The notes beneath the pieces are model-generated. The model had not been told where the DNA came from, did no database searches, and worked only from the letters and a program-made list of their open reading frames with translations. 59,917 nt of DNA, taken from positions 1 through 59,917 of the forward strand of contig CAZAQV010000034.1 of assembly GCA_964487255.1 (NCBI GenBank). The letters run 5' to 3'. A program made the translations under genes and the position numbers. Every line of letters begins with the position of its first letter. Position 1 is the first letter of the stretch. The DNA comes from CAZAQV01 sp964487255 (GTDB lineage Bacteria; Myxococcota_A; Polyangia; Polyangiales; CAZAQV01). This document shows, one piece after another, positions 36,007 to 43,860 of the stretch.

Positions 36007-37175
36007 ACGAAACGACTTCTACCCTGGGTACCTCGACGAGCTTGGCAGATACCGGTGGGCGCATCGTGCGCTACTGCAAGCGGTGCCTGATGCCATCCTC
36101 TCGCCCGCGCATCGGATTCACCGAGGCCGGCATCTGCAACGCCTGCGTCAACGCGGAGGAGAAGAAGGAGGTCATCGACTGGGACGCCCGGCGGGAAGAG
36201 TTCGAGCGCCTGGTGGCTCCTCTCCGGTCAAAGGAGGGCGAGTGGGACTGTGTGGTGCCGTGGAGCGGTGGCAAGGACAGCAGCTCGATCGCCTACCGCC
36301 TGAAATACGAGCTCGACATGAACCCCCTACTGGTCACCTTCTCTCCGCTGATGCCCAACGAAGTCGGGGATCTGAACCGGGAGATGATGTTGCAGGAGGG
36401 GTTCGACCACATCATGCACCGCCCTAATCAGAAGGTCGCACGGTACCTGGCGAAGCGCTTCTTCATCGAACGCGGCAATCCGAAAGTGGCCTGGGACGCG
36501 GGTGTCAATGCCATTCCTGTGAAGGTGGCCGTGAAGTTCGGAATTCCACTCGTCTTCTACGCCGAGCACGGCGAGAGCGAATACGGGGGCAAGGTACTGA
36601 CGGAGGAGTCCAAGAAGATCCGCGATTTCACCGAGGTCATCGAACACCAGATCGGAGATCACCCGGCCAACTGGGAAGACGACGCGGTGACGGAGAAGGA
36701 CCTGAATCCCTACGTCTATCCCGATATCGGTGAGATCGAAGAAGTGAACGTGACGGCGCTCTACTTCGCGTACTTCTTCCGGTGGAGCATGTACGACAAC
36801 TATCAGTACATCAAGGAGCGGTTCGATTTCCGCACCCACCCGGAAGGACGCACGCCGGGCACGTTCACCGACTTCGACAGCTTGGACGACAAGATCGATG
36901 CGCTGTACTACTACATGCAGTTCATCAAGTTCGGCTTCGGACGGACCGTCCGCGATGCATCTCGCCTCATCCAGAACAACCAGTTGACCCGGGAGCAGGG
37001 CCTTTCCTATGTCCGTTTGTACGATGCGGAATTCCCGGAAGAACACCTGGACGAAGTGTTGGCCTACCTCGACCTGACAGAGGAGGAGTTCACGGAGATC
37101 GTGGACAAGCACCGCAACCCAGAGATCTGGAAGAAAGAGGGCGGCGAATGGCTGCTGCGGTTCCCGCCTGTCTAG
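36003..37175 (+). CDS. wbpG: N-acetyl sugar amidotransferase (WbpG/PseA/LegA type)
   Basis: A 390-residue ATP-dependent enzyme. Two CxxC pairs near the N-terminus (CKRC, CNAC) form a probable zinc site, followed by the PP-loop PWSGGKDSSSIAY (about residue 82) and FYAEHGESEYGG. WbpG, with the HisH2/HisF2 pair supplying ammonia, turns an N-acetyl group on a sugar into N-acetimidoyl; PseA and PtmG do so on nonulosonic acid precursors. The three genes here are adjacent and coupled. The sugar modified is unknown: a 2,3-diacetamido uronic acid or the NeuB-derived acid are the two candidates. Confidence 0.9.
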   Translation: MNETTSTLGTSTSLADTGGRIVRYCKRCLMPSSRPRIGFTEAGICNACVNAEEKKEVIDWDARREEFERLVAPLRSKEGEWDCVVPWSGGKDSSSIAYRLKYELDMNPLLVTFSPLMPNEVGDLNREMMLQEGFDHIMHRPNQKVARYLAKRFFIERGNPKVAWDAGVNAIPVKVAVKFGIPLVFYAEHGESEYGGKVLTEESKKIRDFTEVIEHQIGDHPANWEDDAVTEKDLNPYVYPDIGEIEEVNVTALYFAYFFRWSMYDNYQYIKERFDFRTHPEGRTPGTFTDFDSLDDKIDALYYYMQFIKFGFGRTVRDASRLIQNNQLTREQGLSYVRLYDAEFPEEHLDEVLAYLDLTEEEFTEIVDKHRNPEIWKKEGGEWLLRFPPV

Positions 37176-37243
37176 TCCACCGGCGCCGCTCCGGCTCACC
37201 CCCCTCCACCCTGATCGCGCTCCGCGACCCTGACCCGACAATC

Positions 37244-38116
37244 ATGGCCGAAACCACCTCTACCTTCGACTGTGACCTCTGTGGCAGTTCCGAAGCCACG
37301 AATGTGCCGCACGCTACGGAGTACACCAAGGACAACGCATCCATATCCATTTGCCAGAACTGTGGACTGGTGTACACACGGGAGCGTCGCTCGGCGCAGG
37401 CCATCGCCGACAGCTGGTCGGATGCCATCTATGGCGATGGCTACACGGCCCGCATCCCGGCGGTACGGGCACGCCAGCAATACGTCGCCGACACCATCGA
37501 CGTCGAACTGGGACTGGCTGGGAAGACGGTGTGCGATATCGGTGGCGGCGAAGGACAGTTCCTGGAGATCGCTCGGAACGAGTATGGCGCGTTGGTCTTT
37601 ACGTCCGAGGCCTCGGCGAAGAACTGCTTCCATCTCGAACTCGCCGGGATCCCCTACTTCCAGGGGACCATCGAGGAGTTCAGCGAGAGCGAGGTCGCAC
37701 AGGACCGAAAGTTCGACATCGCCACGATGATGTGGACACTCGAATGCTGTCAGAACCCCCGCGCAATGCTGGAGGCGGCGTGGAAGGTGATCAAGCCGGG
37801 GGGGCATGTGGTCATCGCCACGGGCAGCCGTGTTCTCGTGCCGTTCAAGAAGCCCCTGCACATGTTCTTCAGCGACTCGCGCGAGCGGGACACCCACCCG
37901 CTGGATTTCAGCGCGAACACCCTTTCGGGCTTCCTGAACACCGCCGGATTCGAGAAGGTGTTCGTGAACCGGTATCTGGATTCCGACGTGCTGCTCGTCA
38001 TCGGGCAGCGCGTCGAACAGCCGATCAAACCGGACTACCCGCTGGATGACCCGGCGGAAGTGGCTGCCTTCTTCGAGCGGTGGCATCAGGAGAGCCAGCA
38101 CTACCACGAGGTCTGA
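37244..38116 (+). CDS. Zinc-ribbon class I SAM methyltransferase
   Basis: A 290-residue protein. The N-terminal ribbon has CDLC and, about 25 residues on, CQNC, as in sugar C-methyltransferase-like proteins. The methyltransferase core begins at VCDIGGGEGQFLEIA, with TSEAS, IEEFSESE, FDIATMMWTLECC and VIKPGGHVVIAT. The zinc-ribbon layout is that of the methyltransferase 12/13/14 group found in deoxysugar pathways, so C-methylation is possible, but the C-terminal domain of true TylC3-like enzymes is absent. Begins 68 bases after wbpG; the upstream in-frame extension lies inside wbpG and was ignored. Confidence 0.8.
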   Translation: MAETTSTFDCDLCGSSEATNVPHATEYTKDNASISICQNCGLVYTRERRSAQAIADSWSDAIYGDGYTARIPAVRARQQYVADTIDVELGLAGKTVCDIGGGEGQFLEIARNEYGALVFTSEASAKNCFHLELAGIPYFQGTIEEFSESEVAQDRKFDIATMMWTLECCQNPRAMLEAAWKVIKPGGHVVIATGSRVLVPFKKPLHMFFSDSRERDTHPLDFSANTLSGFLNTAGFEKVFVNRYLDSDVLLVIGQRVEQPIKPDYPLDDPAEVAAFFERWHQESQHYHEV

Positions 38117-38257
38117 AGCTCGAGTGGCTGGTGACGAGGAGCAGATCCCTCGGCCCGCCCGCTTGGTGGCAGATCTCATTCATCTCTGAAGGAGCGTGCT
38201 GGTCGGTGGAGGCCTCCACCCGGCACGCCTCTTCGGTAAACCCGCGACGCCATTACG

Positions 38258-39115
38258 ATGAGCTCTACTGTCGATCCCTATTGGAAGAAAGCAGCCGAAG
38301 GTCTGAACGAACGGGCGTACGGCAACCCCAACAGCATGAACGCCGTGCGGCTCCGGATCGCGAAGGATCTGCTGGCCAAGTACGAGCCGGGACGCCTGCT
38401 GGACGCGGGATGCGGAGCGGGAGCTACGACGACCGCCATGTTGGCCGAAGGCTGGGACGTGACGTCCGTCGACTTCAGCGCGGACATGGTCGCAGCGACC
38501 AACCAGCATCTGAAGGATACCGGTCATACCGACCGGGAAGCCCGGGTCGCCTCGCTGACCGACCTCAGCCTCTTTCCCGACAATCAGTTCGATGTGGTGA
38601 TTTGCCTCGGGGTCATGTACTACATCGAGGATGACGCCCAGGCATACCGCGAACTGCACCGGGTGTTGAAGCCGGGTGGCGTCCTGCTGTGTTCATCGCA
38701 AAACGAGCTGTTCGACCTGTTCACCTTCAACAGCTACACGCGACGGTTCTTCAAACGCCACTTCTTTCCGCTGCTCGACGGCGGCGCGGATGAGCGGCAG
38801 GAAGAACTCGACCGGGCCCTCGCGTCGCTCCTCACCCACCCCGATGCTCCGCACGAGCATTCGAGTGGTTCGGCCCGGGGTGCGGTGTTCACCCGACAGG
38901 AGAACCCGCTCACCTACGAGGAGAAAATCGCTTCCTTCGGGTTCGAGGTAGTGAGCGGACCCCACTACCACGGCATTCACCTCGTTCCACCGATTCTGGA
39001 AGGGGAGTACCCGGAGTGGGATCACGAGTCGCAGGAGAAGCAGTACGCCCTCACAAACGATTGGCGTGGGATGTTCAACGCGGCCCATTTCCTCTACGAG
39101 TTGCGGAAAGAATGA
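38258..39115 (+). CDS. Class I SAM methyltransferase
   Basis: A 285-residue methyltransferase with LLDAGCGAGATTTAML (SAM loop, about residue 48), TSVDFSADMV, DLSLFPDNQFDVVICLGVMYYIED and VLKPGGVLLCSS. The C-terminal 100 residues (from FKRHFFPLLDGG) are an extension that may bind the sugar. It is the third methyltransferase of the island and follows a 141-base gap without recognisable signals. It overlaps the kinase-like gene downstream by ATGA. Target unknown. Confidence 0.82.
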   Translation: MSSTVDPYWKKAAEGLNERAYGNPNSMNAVRLRIAKDLLAKYEPGRLLDAGCGAGATTTAMLAEGWDVTSVDFSADMVAATNQHLKDTGHTDREARVASLTDLSLFPDNQFDVVICLGVMYYIEDDAQAYRELHRVLKPGGVLLCSSQNELFDLFTFNSYTRRFFKRHFFPLLDGGADERQEELDRALASLLTHPDAPHEHSSGSARGAVFTRQENPLTYEEKIASFGFEVVSGPHYHGIHLVPPILEGEYPEWDHESQEKQYALTNDWRGMFNAAHFLYELRKE

Positions 39116-40221
39116 GTGAGCCGTTCGTATCTCCCTACTTCACATTGATGCCTGCCGAGGCAGATGTGAGGGAGTTCATGCGGACACAGGGCATCGGCAC
39201 TGTACGCGAGGTCTCGCTGTTCGAGTTCTCCTCGTGCACGCCAGCCTTCGAGGTGCTGGTGGCGGATGCTGTGGCGGGAGGGCGGCGCCTAGTGCTTCGC
39301 GGCGAGCAGCAGAACGACCTTTCGGTGACCGAACCGGAAGAGCGGAGCCTGGAGAAGGAGATTTGGATGCTGAACCGCACCCGCGCCCAAGGCGTGGGGG
39401 TACCGGACGTGTATCTGGATGGAGCCGTGGCGGCGATACCGGGATACGGCCGCTCGAGGCAGCAGGAGCGACCGTTCCGGTTCTTCCTGATGGAGTTCGC
39501 GCCAGGCGTGGCCATGGACAGGCTCATCCTGGGCAGCACCGAGGCCGATCGCTGCCGACTGCTGAACCGTGTCGCCGAAATCTATGCCCGGATCCACGCT
39601 GTCGAGGGTCAAGCGTACGGGGTAGTCGATGCGCGGGGCCAGCCGGTAGCCGGCAAAGAAGATCTGACGGCCTTTCTGAGAGCGTTGCTCGGCAAGAAGG
39701 CGCGGCTCGTATCGCGCCTCTTCGGAGCAGCGACAGGGAGAGAGGTGGATCGCTTCGTAAGAGACGCTCTCGACAAGCTGGCTGGAGAGATCGAGAAGAG
39801 CGGATACCGTCCCAAGCCAAGGCTGGTGTTGTACGATGGATTCGCCGGCAACATGCTGGTGGAAGGGGAGACCATCAGCATGATCGACATGGCCCTGGGG
39901 GGCTATTTCGAAGCCGTGACGGAGTTCTGTGCGTTCATCTACCCGCTCAAGGATATGCTCTTCCCGGCGGGGAGACCTTCGCTCTATTGGACGCACTTCC
40001 TCGAGGCCTACATGGCGCACGGCGGGGTGCTGCCCCCTCCTGTCGTAAGGACGCCGTTGTTGCATGTCATGTTCGTGAATCTCCTTCTGCACAACGCGGT
40101 GTACTGCAAGGAATCGATCGGGCCGGACAAGCAAGCCGAAGCCGACAGGTTGATGGGGCGGGCCGCCCGGTTGATGGAGGCGGAGGCCGTCTCGGTGCCA
40201 CAGTTGACTCGGTGGCTCTGA
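39112..40221 (+). CDS. Aminoglycoside phosphotransferase-like (APH) kinase
   Basis: A 369-residue protein with an APH/choline-kinase-like fold: a small N-lobe (RLVLRGEQQ, KEIWMLNRTR), FFLMEFAPGVAMDRL as hinge, and a catalytic loop reading LYDGFAGNMLV with Asp242 and Asn247, then Asp259 in ISMIDMALGG for metal. The usual His before the catalytic Asp is Tyr. Such a kinase in a glycan cluster may phosphorylate a sugar or small alcohol; it is unlikely to be a resistance gene here. ATGA-coupled to the methyltransferase and TGATG-coupled to the next, unrecognised gene. Confidence 0.7.
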   Translation: MSEPFVSPYFTLMPAEADVREFMRTQGIGTVREVSLFEFSSCTPAFEVLVADAVAGGRRLVLRGEQQNDLSVTEPEERSLEKEIWMLNRTRAQGVGVPDVYLDGAVAAIPGYGRSRQQERPFRFFLMEFAPGVAMDRLILGSTEADRCRLLNRVAEIYARIHAVEGQAYGVVDARGQPVAGKEDLTAFLRALLGKKARLVSRLFGAATGREVDRFVRDALDKLAGEIEKSGYRPKPRLVLYDGFAGNMLVEGETISMIDMALGGYFEAVTEFCAFIYPLKDMLFPAGRPSLYWTHFLEAYMAHGGVLPPPVVRTPLLHVMFVNLLLHNAVYCKESIGPDKQAEADRLMGRAARLMEAEAVSVPQLTRWL

Positions 40222-41630
40222 TGGGTCCGTTGCCCCGTTTCTGCCGCCTGCTCGTGAAGGGTTCCTTCGACCGGTACCGAGGCCGATCCAGTCCCGAGGC
40301 TGTCGTGGTGCAGTCGTTGTTCTCGGCGGAGCGGCACCCGGCGGCCTACGCCTTCAACCTCCGCCGGATCGTCCAGCTGACCGTGCGGGCGATGGCGTCC
40401 GTGATCCGGGACGGGGAACAGACGGGTGTTCCGACGGAGGGGGACGCGGTGATCCTGCACACTCCAGTCGATCCCAGCCTGGAGGCCTACGTGGCTGACC
40501 TGGAGGCAGGCAGCCGAGTGGTATCGGTCGATCAGGCGGCGTCCCCCAACCGACTTTCATGGTTGGCGCGCCTGGGGGGGGCAGCCGCAATCGGCACATC
40601 CGCGCTGTTCGTCATCCCGGCAACGGTCTTTTTGCGCAGCAACAGCGCGCTGAAACGGTTGGTGGAGATCGCCCGGGCCCTGCGAGCCGTGAGCTTTCTC
40701 CATCAGCTTGCTCCGGAGCGTGTCTACTGCATTGGGACCGTCGACCGCACGGCGAACCTTCTCGCCCACCTGCTGGATGAGGCGAAGATCAAGGTTATCA
40801 AGGTCCCTTCGCCCAATCCGCTGGTCTACCATTACCAGACCTGCGTCGCTTCCGAGTTCTTTCTCACCTCGCCGCTGCAGATTCCCGAGTATCTCCACTA
40901 CCGGCAGGCCTGGTTCGTCCCGACCGTGCGGCTCTGGCGGACCCTCGGACACGTGACCTTCCCGGAGGTGTCATATCACCAATCCGGCACACAGCCTGGG
41001 AAGACCATCGGCCTACTTAGTGGTGGGCAATGGTGGCGGTACGAGCGCGGCGACCTGTTCGACGAAACCCGCATGTTCCAACTTCGGGCCGAGGAAGCCT
41101 TGCACCGTGCGCTCGGCCGGTTTCTCAGGAGGCACCCCGAGGTGCGGCTCCTGGTGTATCCGCATCCGTCGGAAAAAAGAGGTGCGTATGAACGGGCGCA
41201 GGAGGTCTATGCCGAACGGATCGGGGCGGAGCGGGTCGAGCTCCTGCGGGCGGATGAACGGACCCACAGCCGTTTCCGCGACGCCGACACGTTGGTGGCA
41301 CTGTGGTCGACGAGTGCGCTCGAAGCCATCTACTGCGGCCACAAAGTGCTGTTTGCGCCCTTGGGCTGCCCGCCGAAACACTACGAACAGGCTCTCGCCA
41401 GCATCCATGCGTACGATGAGGCGAGCCTAAGCAAAAAGCTGGCGGCCGTGCTGGAGATGACCAACGAGGAGTATTTCGAAAAGAATGGCATGCGGGCCTA
41501 CCGGCATGACTACTACGGCAACAAGCCCCTGTTGATCACTGAAGAGAACCGGCCGGTAAGCACGGACTACGCCCGTCAGCTTGCTTCGATCGATGAGCAG
41601 GGGGCTGGCGACGCAGGGGCGTTCAGCTGA
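40221..41630 (+). CDS. Unrecognised protein, possible GT-B-fold transferase
   Basis: A 469-residue protein I do not recognise. The start ATG shares its A with the kinase stop. A hydrophobic stretch (LGGAAAIGTSALFVIPATVF, about residue 117) may contact the membrane. The C-terminal half has VYPHPSEKRG, a Rossmann-like VELLRAD, then ADTLVALWSTSALEAIYCG and HKVLFAPLGCPPKHY, which recall the donor domain of surface-carbohydrate or CDP-glycerol-type transferases with Ser-Thr-Ser before a helix. A run of eight G occurs at 40574-40581. Tight coupling to the kinase-like gene suggests a shared job, perhaps making and transferring a phosphorylated substituent. Function not established. Confidence 0.6.
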   Translation: MGPLPRFCRLLVKGSFDRYRGRSSPEAVVVQSLFSAERHPAAYAFNLRRIVQLTVRAMASVIRDGEQTGVPTEGDAVILHTPVDPSLEAYVADLEAGSRVVSVDQAASPNRLSWLARLGGAAAIGTSALFVIPATVFLRSNSALKRLVEIARALRAVSFLHQLAPERVYCIGTVDRTANLLAHLLDEAKIKVIKVPSPNPLVYHYQTCVASEFFLTSPLQIPEYLHYRQAWFVPTVRLWRTLGHVTFPEVSYHQSGTQPGKTIGLLSGGQWWRYERGDLFDETRMFQLRAEEALHRALGRFLRRHPEVRLLVYPHPSEKRGAYERAQEVYAERIGAERVELLRADERTHSRFRDADTLVALWSTSALEAIYCGHKVLFAPLGCPPKHYEQALASIHAYDEASLSKKLAAVLEMTNEEYFEKNGMRAYRHDYYGNKPLLITEENRPVSTDYARQLASIDEQGAGDAGAFS

Positions 41631-41755
41631 GCTAGGTCTCGCCAGCGATGTGCCGGAGGCAGGTCCCTTAGGCCGTCGATCGCACGGTGATGGAAGCGGC
41701 GCGAACGGCCTAGCGCGTAAGAAACGAAGCCTACCTCCCGAAGAAACCATTTATC

Positions 41756-42712
41756 ATGGCGCAGGCCCGACCGCTTGTCAGCATCATCATCCCGTGTCAC
41801 GACGCGGCTGCGTACATAGGGGATGCCATCCAGAGTGCGCTGGATCAGACCTATCCGATGAAAGAAGTCATCGTCATCGATGATGGCTCTTCGGACGAAA
41901 GTTTACGCATCATCCGGTCTTTCGGGGACGCTGTTCGCTGGGAAACCGGGCCGAACCGAGGCGGCAATGCCGCCCGCAACCGGGGCCTCGCCTTGGCGAG
42001 GGGGCTATTGGTCCAGTTTCTCGACGCCGACGACCTCTTGCATCCAGAGAAGTTGGAGCGGCAGGTGCCGCTGGCTCTCGCACATCCTGACTGCCTCGTT
42101 TACAGCACCTATGCCTGCATCGGACCGGGCGGGGAGCCTCTGTCCGAACCTCGGCGTCATGCCCCTCCGTACAAGGGGGAAGACCCTGTAGTGTTTGCGC
42201 TGACCCAGCGCAGCATCTCCACGCCTGCCCCGCTGCATTGGCGGGAAGACCTGTTGGCGGTCGGCGGCTTCCGCACCAACCTGCCCGCTGCCCAGGAGCG
42301 TGACCTGCATATCCGTTTGGCGTGCCATGGGCGAGGGTTCTACTTTCATCCGGAAGCACTCGTGAAGGTGCGGGAGGTCGAAGACAGCGTCTCCAGCGAT
42401 TGGCGCCGGGTGCTGGATCAGTACAGCAACATCGTCCAGCGCGTCCATGAGCAGCTCCGCGAAGAGGGACAACTCACCGACTCTCGTCGGGAGGCGCTGG
42501 CCGGGTTACTGGCCATAGGCGGGCGGGCCTATCTGAAACTTGGTGTTCCTGAGTACGCCCATCGCTATTTCGCCGAGGCGCGGCACCTCCATCCCAATGG
42601 CGGGCTGAAGTACGCCTACAACGGTGTTTCGCTGCGGCTTGCTCGCGTGATCGGGCCACGAATCGTCCAGCGTCTTTCAAACCTGAAGGGTTGGCTGAGG
42701 CGTTTTGGCTGA
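41756..42712 (+). CDS. GT2 family glycosyltransferase
   Basis: A 318-residue GT-A enzyme with PLVSIIIPCHDAAAYIGDAI, VIVIDDGSSDESL, GGNAARNRGLALARG and QFLDADDLLHPEKLE (DxD). The second half has ERDLHIRLACHG, the typical acid residue region, and a basic C-terminus (NLKGWLRRF) that may bind the inner membrane. Starts 125 bases after the previous stop, in a short AT-richer leader without a clear ribosome binding site. It is the last plus-strand gene of the lower-GC island. Specificity unknown. Confidence 0.85.
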   Translation: MAQARPLVSIIIPCHDAAAYIGDAIQSALDQTYPMKEVIVIDDGSSDESLRIIRSFGDAVRWETGPNRGGNAARNRGLALARGLLVQFLDADDLLHPEKLERQVPLALAHPDCLVYSTYACIGPGGEPLSEPRRHAPPYKGEDPVVFALTQRSISTPAPLHWREDLLAVGGFRTNLPAAQERDLHIRLACHGRGFYFHPEALVKVREVEDSVSSDWRRVLDQYSNIVQRVHEQLREEGQLTDSRREALAGLLAIGGRAYLKLGVPEYAHRYFAEARHLHPNGGLKYAYNGVSLRLARVIGPRIVQRLSNLKGWLRRFG

Positions 42713-42880
42713 ATACGTCTCCGCCGGGGGCACCACCAGCAGGACCTCTTCCGGCACAAGGACGCGGATCAGTTGACGCGCGACCTCTTCGACATTGAAT
42801 TTGCCCAGGTTGTGCCGGACAGCCCAACGTAGCGCTAGCCGGTCCTGCGCCGGAAGCGTTCCGGCAACACGGTCGCATGG
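42677..42880 (-). pseudogene. Possible C-terminal remnant of a reverse-strand gene
   Basis: On the minus strand, from about 42880 to a stop at 42677, runs an open frame with protein-like texture: RLALRWAVRHNLGKFNVEEV, then ARQLIRVLVPEEVLLVVPPA and ETYSAKTPQPTLQV. Charged and hydrophobic residues alternate as in a real fold, unlike the Arg/Pro/Gly-rich shadow frames elsewhere. Upstream in the same frame (beyond about 42880) the texture becomes that of non-coding GC-rich DNA. It overlaps the GT2 gene tail by 36 bases. No family recognised. Confidence 0.35.
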
Positions 42881-43064
42881 TCGGGCCCGACTCCGTCTTC
42901 CATCCTCCCCAGACCCCTCGCCCGCCCGTGCTCGCCCAGATCCTGAGATCCATATTGCTCGCCACCCCCCCGGGGGGCGAGGAGCTCCGTGCGGCTGCGC
43001 CACGGAACGACTGCAACGTCGCCCGGACGGCCGAAGCGAGGGAAGCCCTTCTCGTGGGGGCGGC
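42713..43064. other. 352-base region between the island and module C
   Basis: No plus-strand gene recognised. It holds the reverse-strand remnant described separately and, at 42877-43068, a 63-codon plus-strand open frame whose stop overlaps the next GTG start (GTGA), possibly the tail of a lost upstream gene. GC rises sharply within this stretch. No promoter or hairpin stands out. Confidence 0.5.
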
Positions 43065-43772
43065 GTGAGCGGCCGACGGGAGGGCCTGGCCGGGGGACTC
43101 CGCGCGCGCCTGTATCGGAAGGTCACCCGGACCTTCCCGTCGCTCTGGCGGCCCATGAGGCGCCTGTTGTTCGGTCGGACGGACCTCAACGCGGCCGGGT
43201 TCTGGGAGGACTCCTACGACGCCCTCTCCACCGAGGAGCGGCAGGCCCTGGTGAATCGGGTGCCGAATCTGGTTTCCGTCATCGTCGACGCGGCGGAGCC
43301 CTACGATGAAGTTCTGGAGGTCTCTGCGGGGTACGGCAACCTCGTGACCCGGCTCCGCCGCCCGGGCCGGCGCATCGTGGCCACCGAGGGGTCGTCGAAT
43401 GCCGTCCACCACCTGGAGGGGTTGGGCTTCGAGGCCCACCACGCCCTCCTTCCGGAGCTCCCCTTCCCGGATGCCTCCTTCGATGTGGTCGTCTCGGTGT
43501 CCGTGTTCGAGCATCTTCCGGACATCGAGACCGTCCGGGACAGCTTCGCCGCCTGCCACCGGGTATGCCGCGAGGGGTTCCTCTTTTCCGTGCCACACGA
43601 CTGTATGCCGCCCTGGGAGGCCCTTGAGCACAATTTCCTCTTCCGGTACGAGGACGTCGTGGAGCTGACGCGAGATCTGTTCGAGGTCGAATCCGCCCGG
43701 GTCGTGCCCGATGGCGTCACCCAGCGGTGGCTGTTCTTCCTCCGGAAGCGTCCCCCCGGGCCGGCCGCATGA
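43065..43772 (+). CDS. Class I SAM methyltransferase
   Basis: A 235-residue methyltransferase starting at GTG (GTGA). Its core has VLEVSAGYGNLVTRL (SAM loop, about residue 85), IVATEGSSNAV, LPFPDASFDVVVSVSVFEHL and a terminal WLFFLRKR strand. The in-frame region before the GTG (open to 42795) is Arg/Pro-rich and looks non-coding. It returns to the GC-rich composition of the outer modules. In this position it probably methylates a glycan sugar or works with the next glycosyltransferase. Confidence 0.78.
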   Translation: MSGRREGLAGGLRARLYRKVTRTFPSLWRPMRRLLFGRTDLNAAGFWEDSYDALSTEERQALVNRVPNLVSVIVDAAEPYDEVLEVSAGYGNLVTRLRRPGRRIVATEGSSNAVHHLEGLGFEAHHALLPELPFPDASFDVVVSVSVFEHLPDIETVRDSFAACHRVCREGFLFSVPHDCMPPWEALEHNFLFRYEDVVELTRDLFEVESARVVPDGVTQRWLFFLRKRPPGPAA

Positions 43773-43860
43773 CCGTGTCCACGCCGTGCGTCATTCTTCG
43801 CAAGTCCGTCGCTCTGCGCCCCACCAAGCCCCCCTCGTGGGCCATCCCCCCGGTCCCCGC

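Noticed and set aside
39112..40221. Aminoglycoside resistance gene
   Set aside because: The APH-like fold is shared by many small-molecule kinases; the glycan context and altered catalytic loop argue against resistance.
32500..43064. Mobile element (IS or integrative element) around the lower-GC island
   Set aside because: No transposase, integrase, tRNA attachment site or terminal inverted repeat was found; homologous recombination is enough to explain it.
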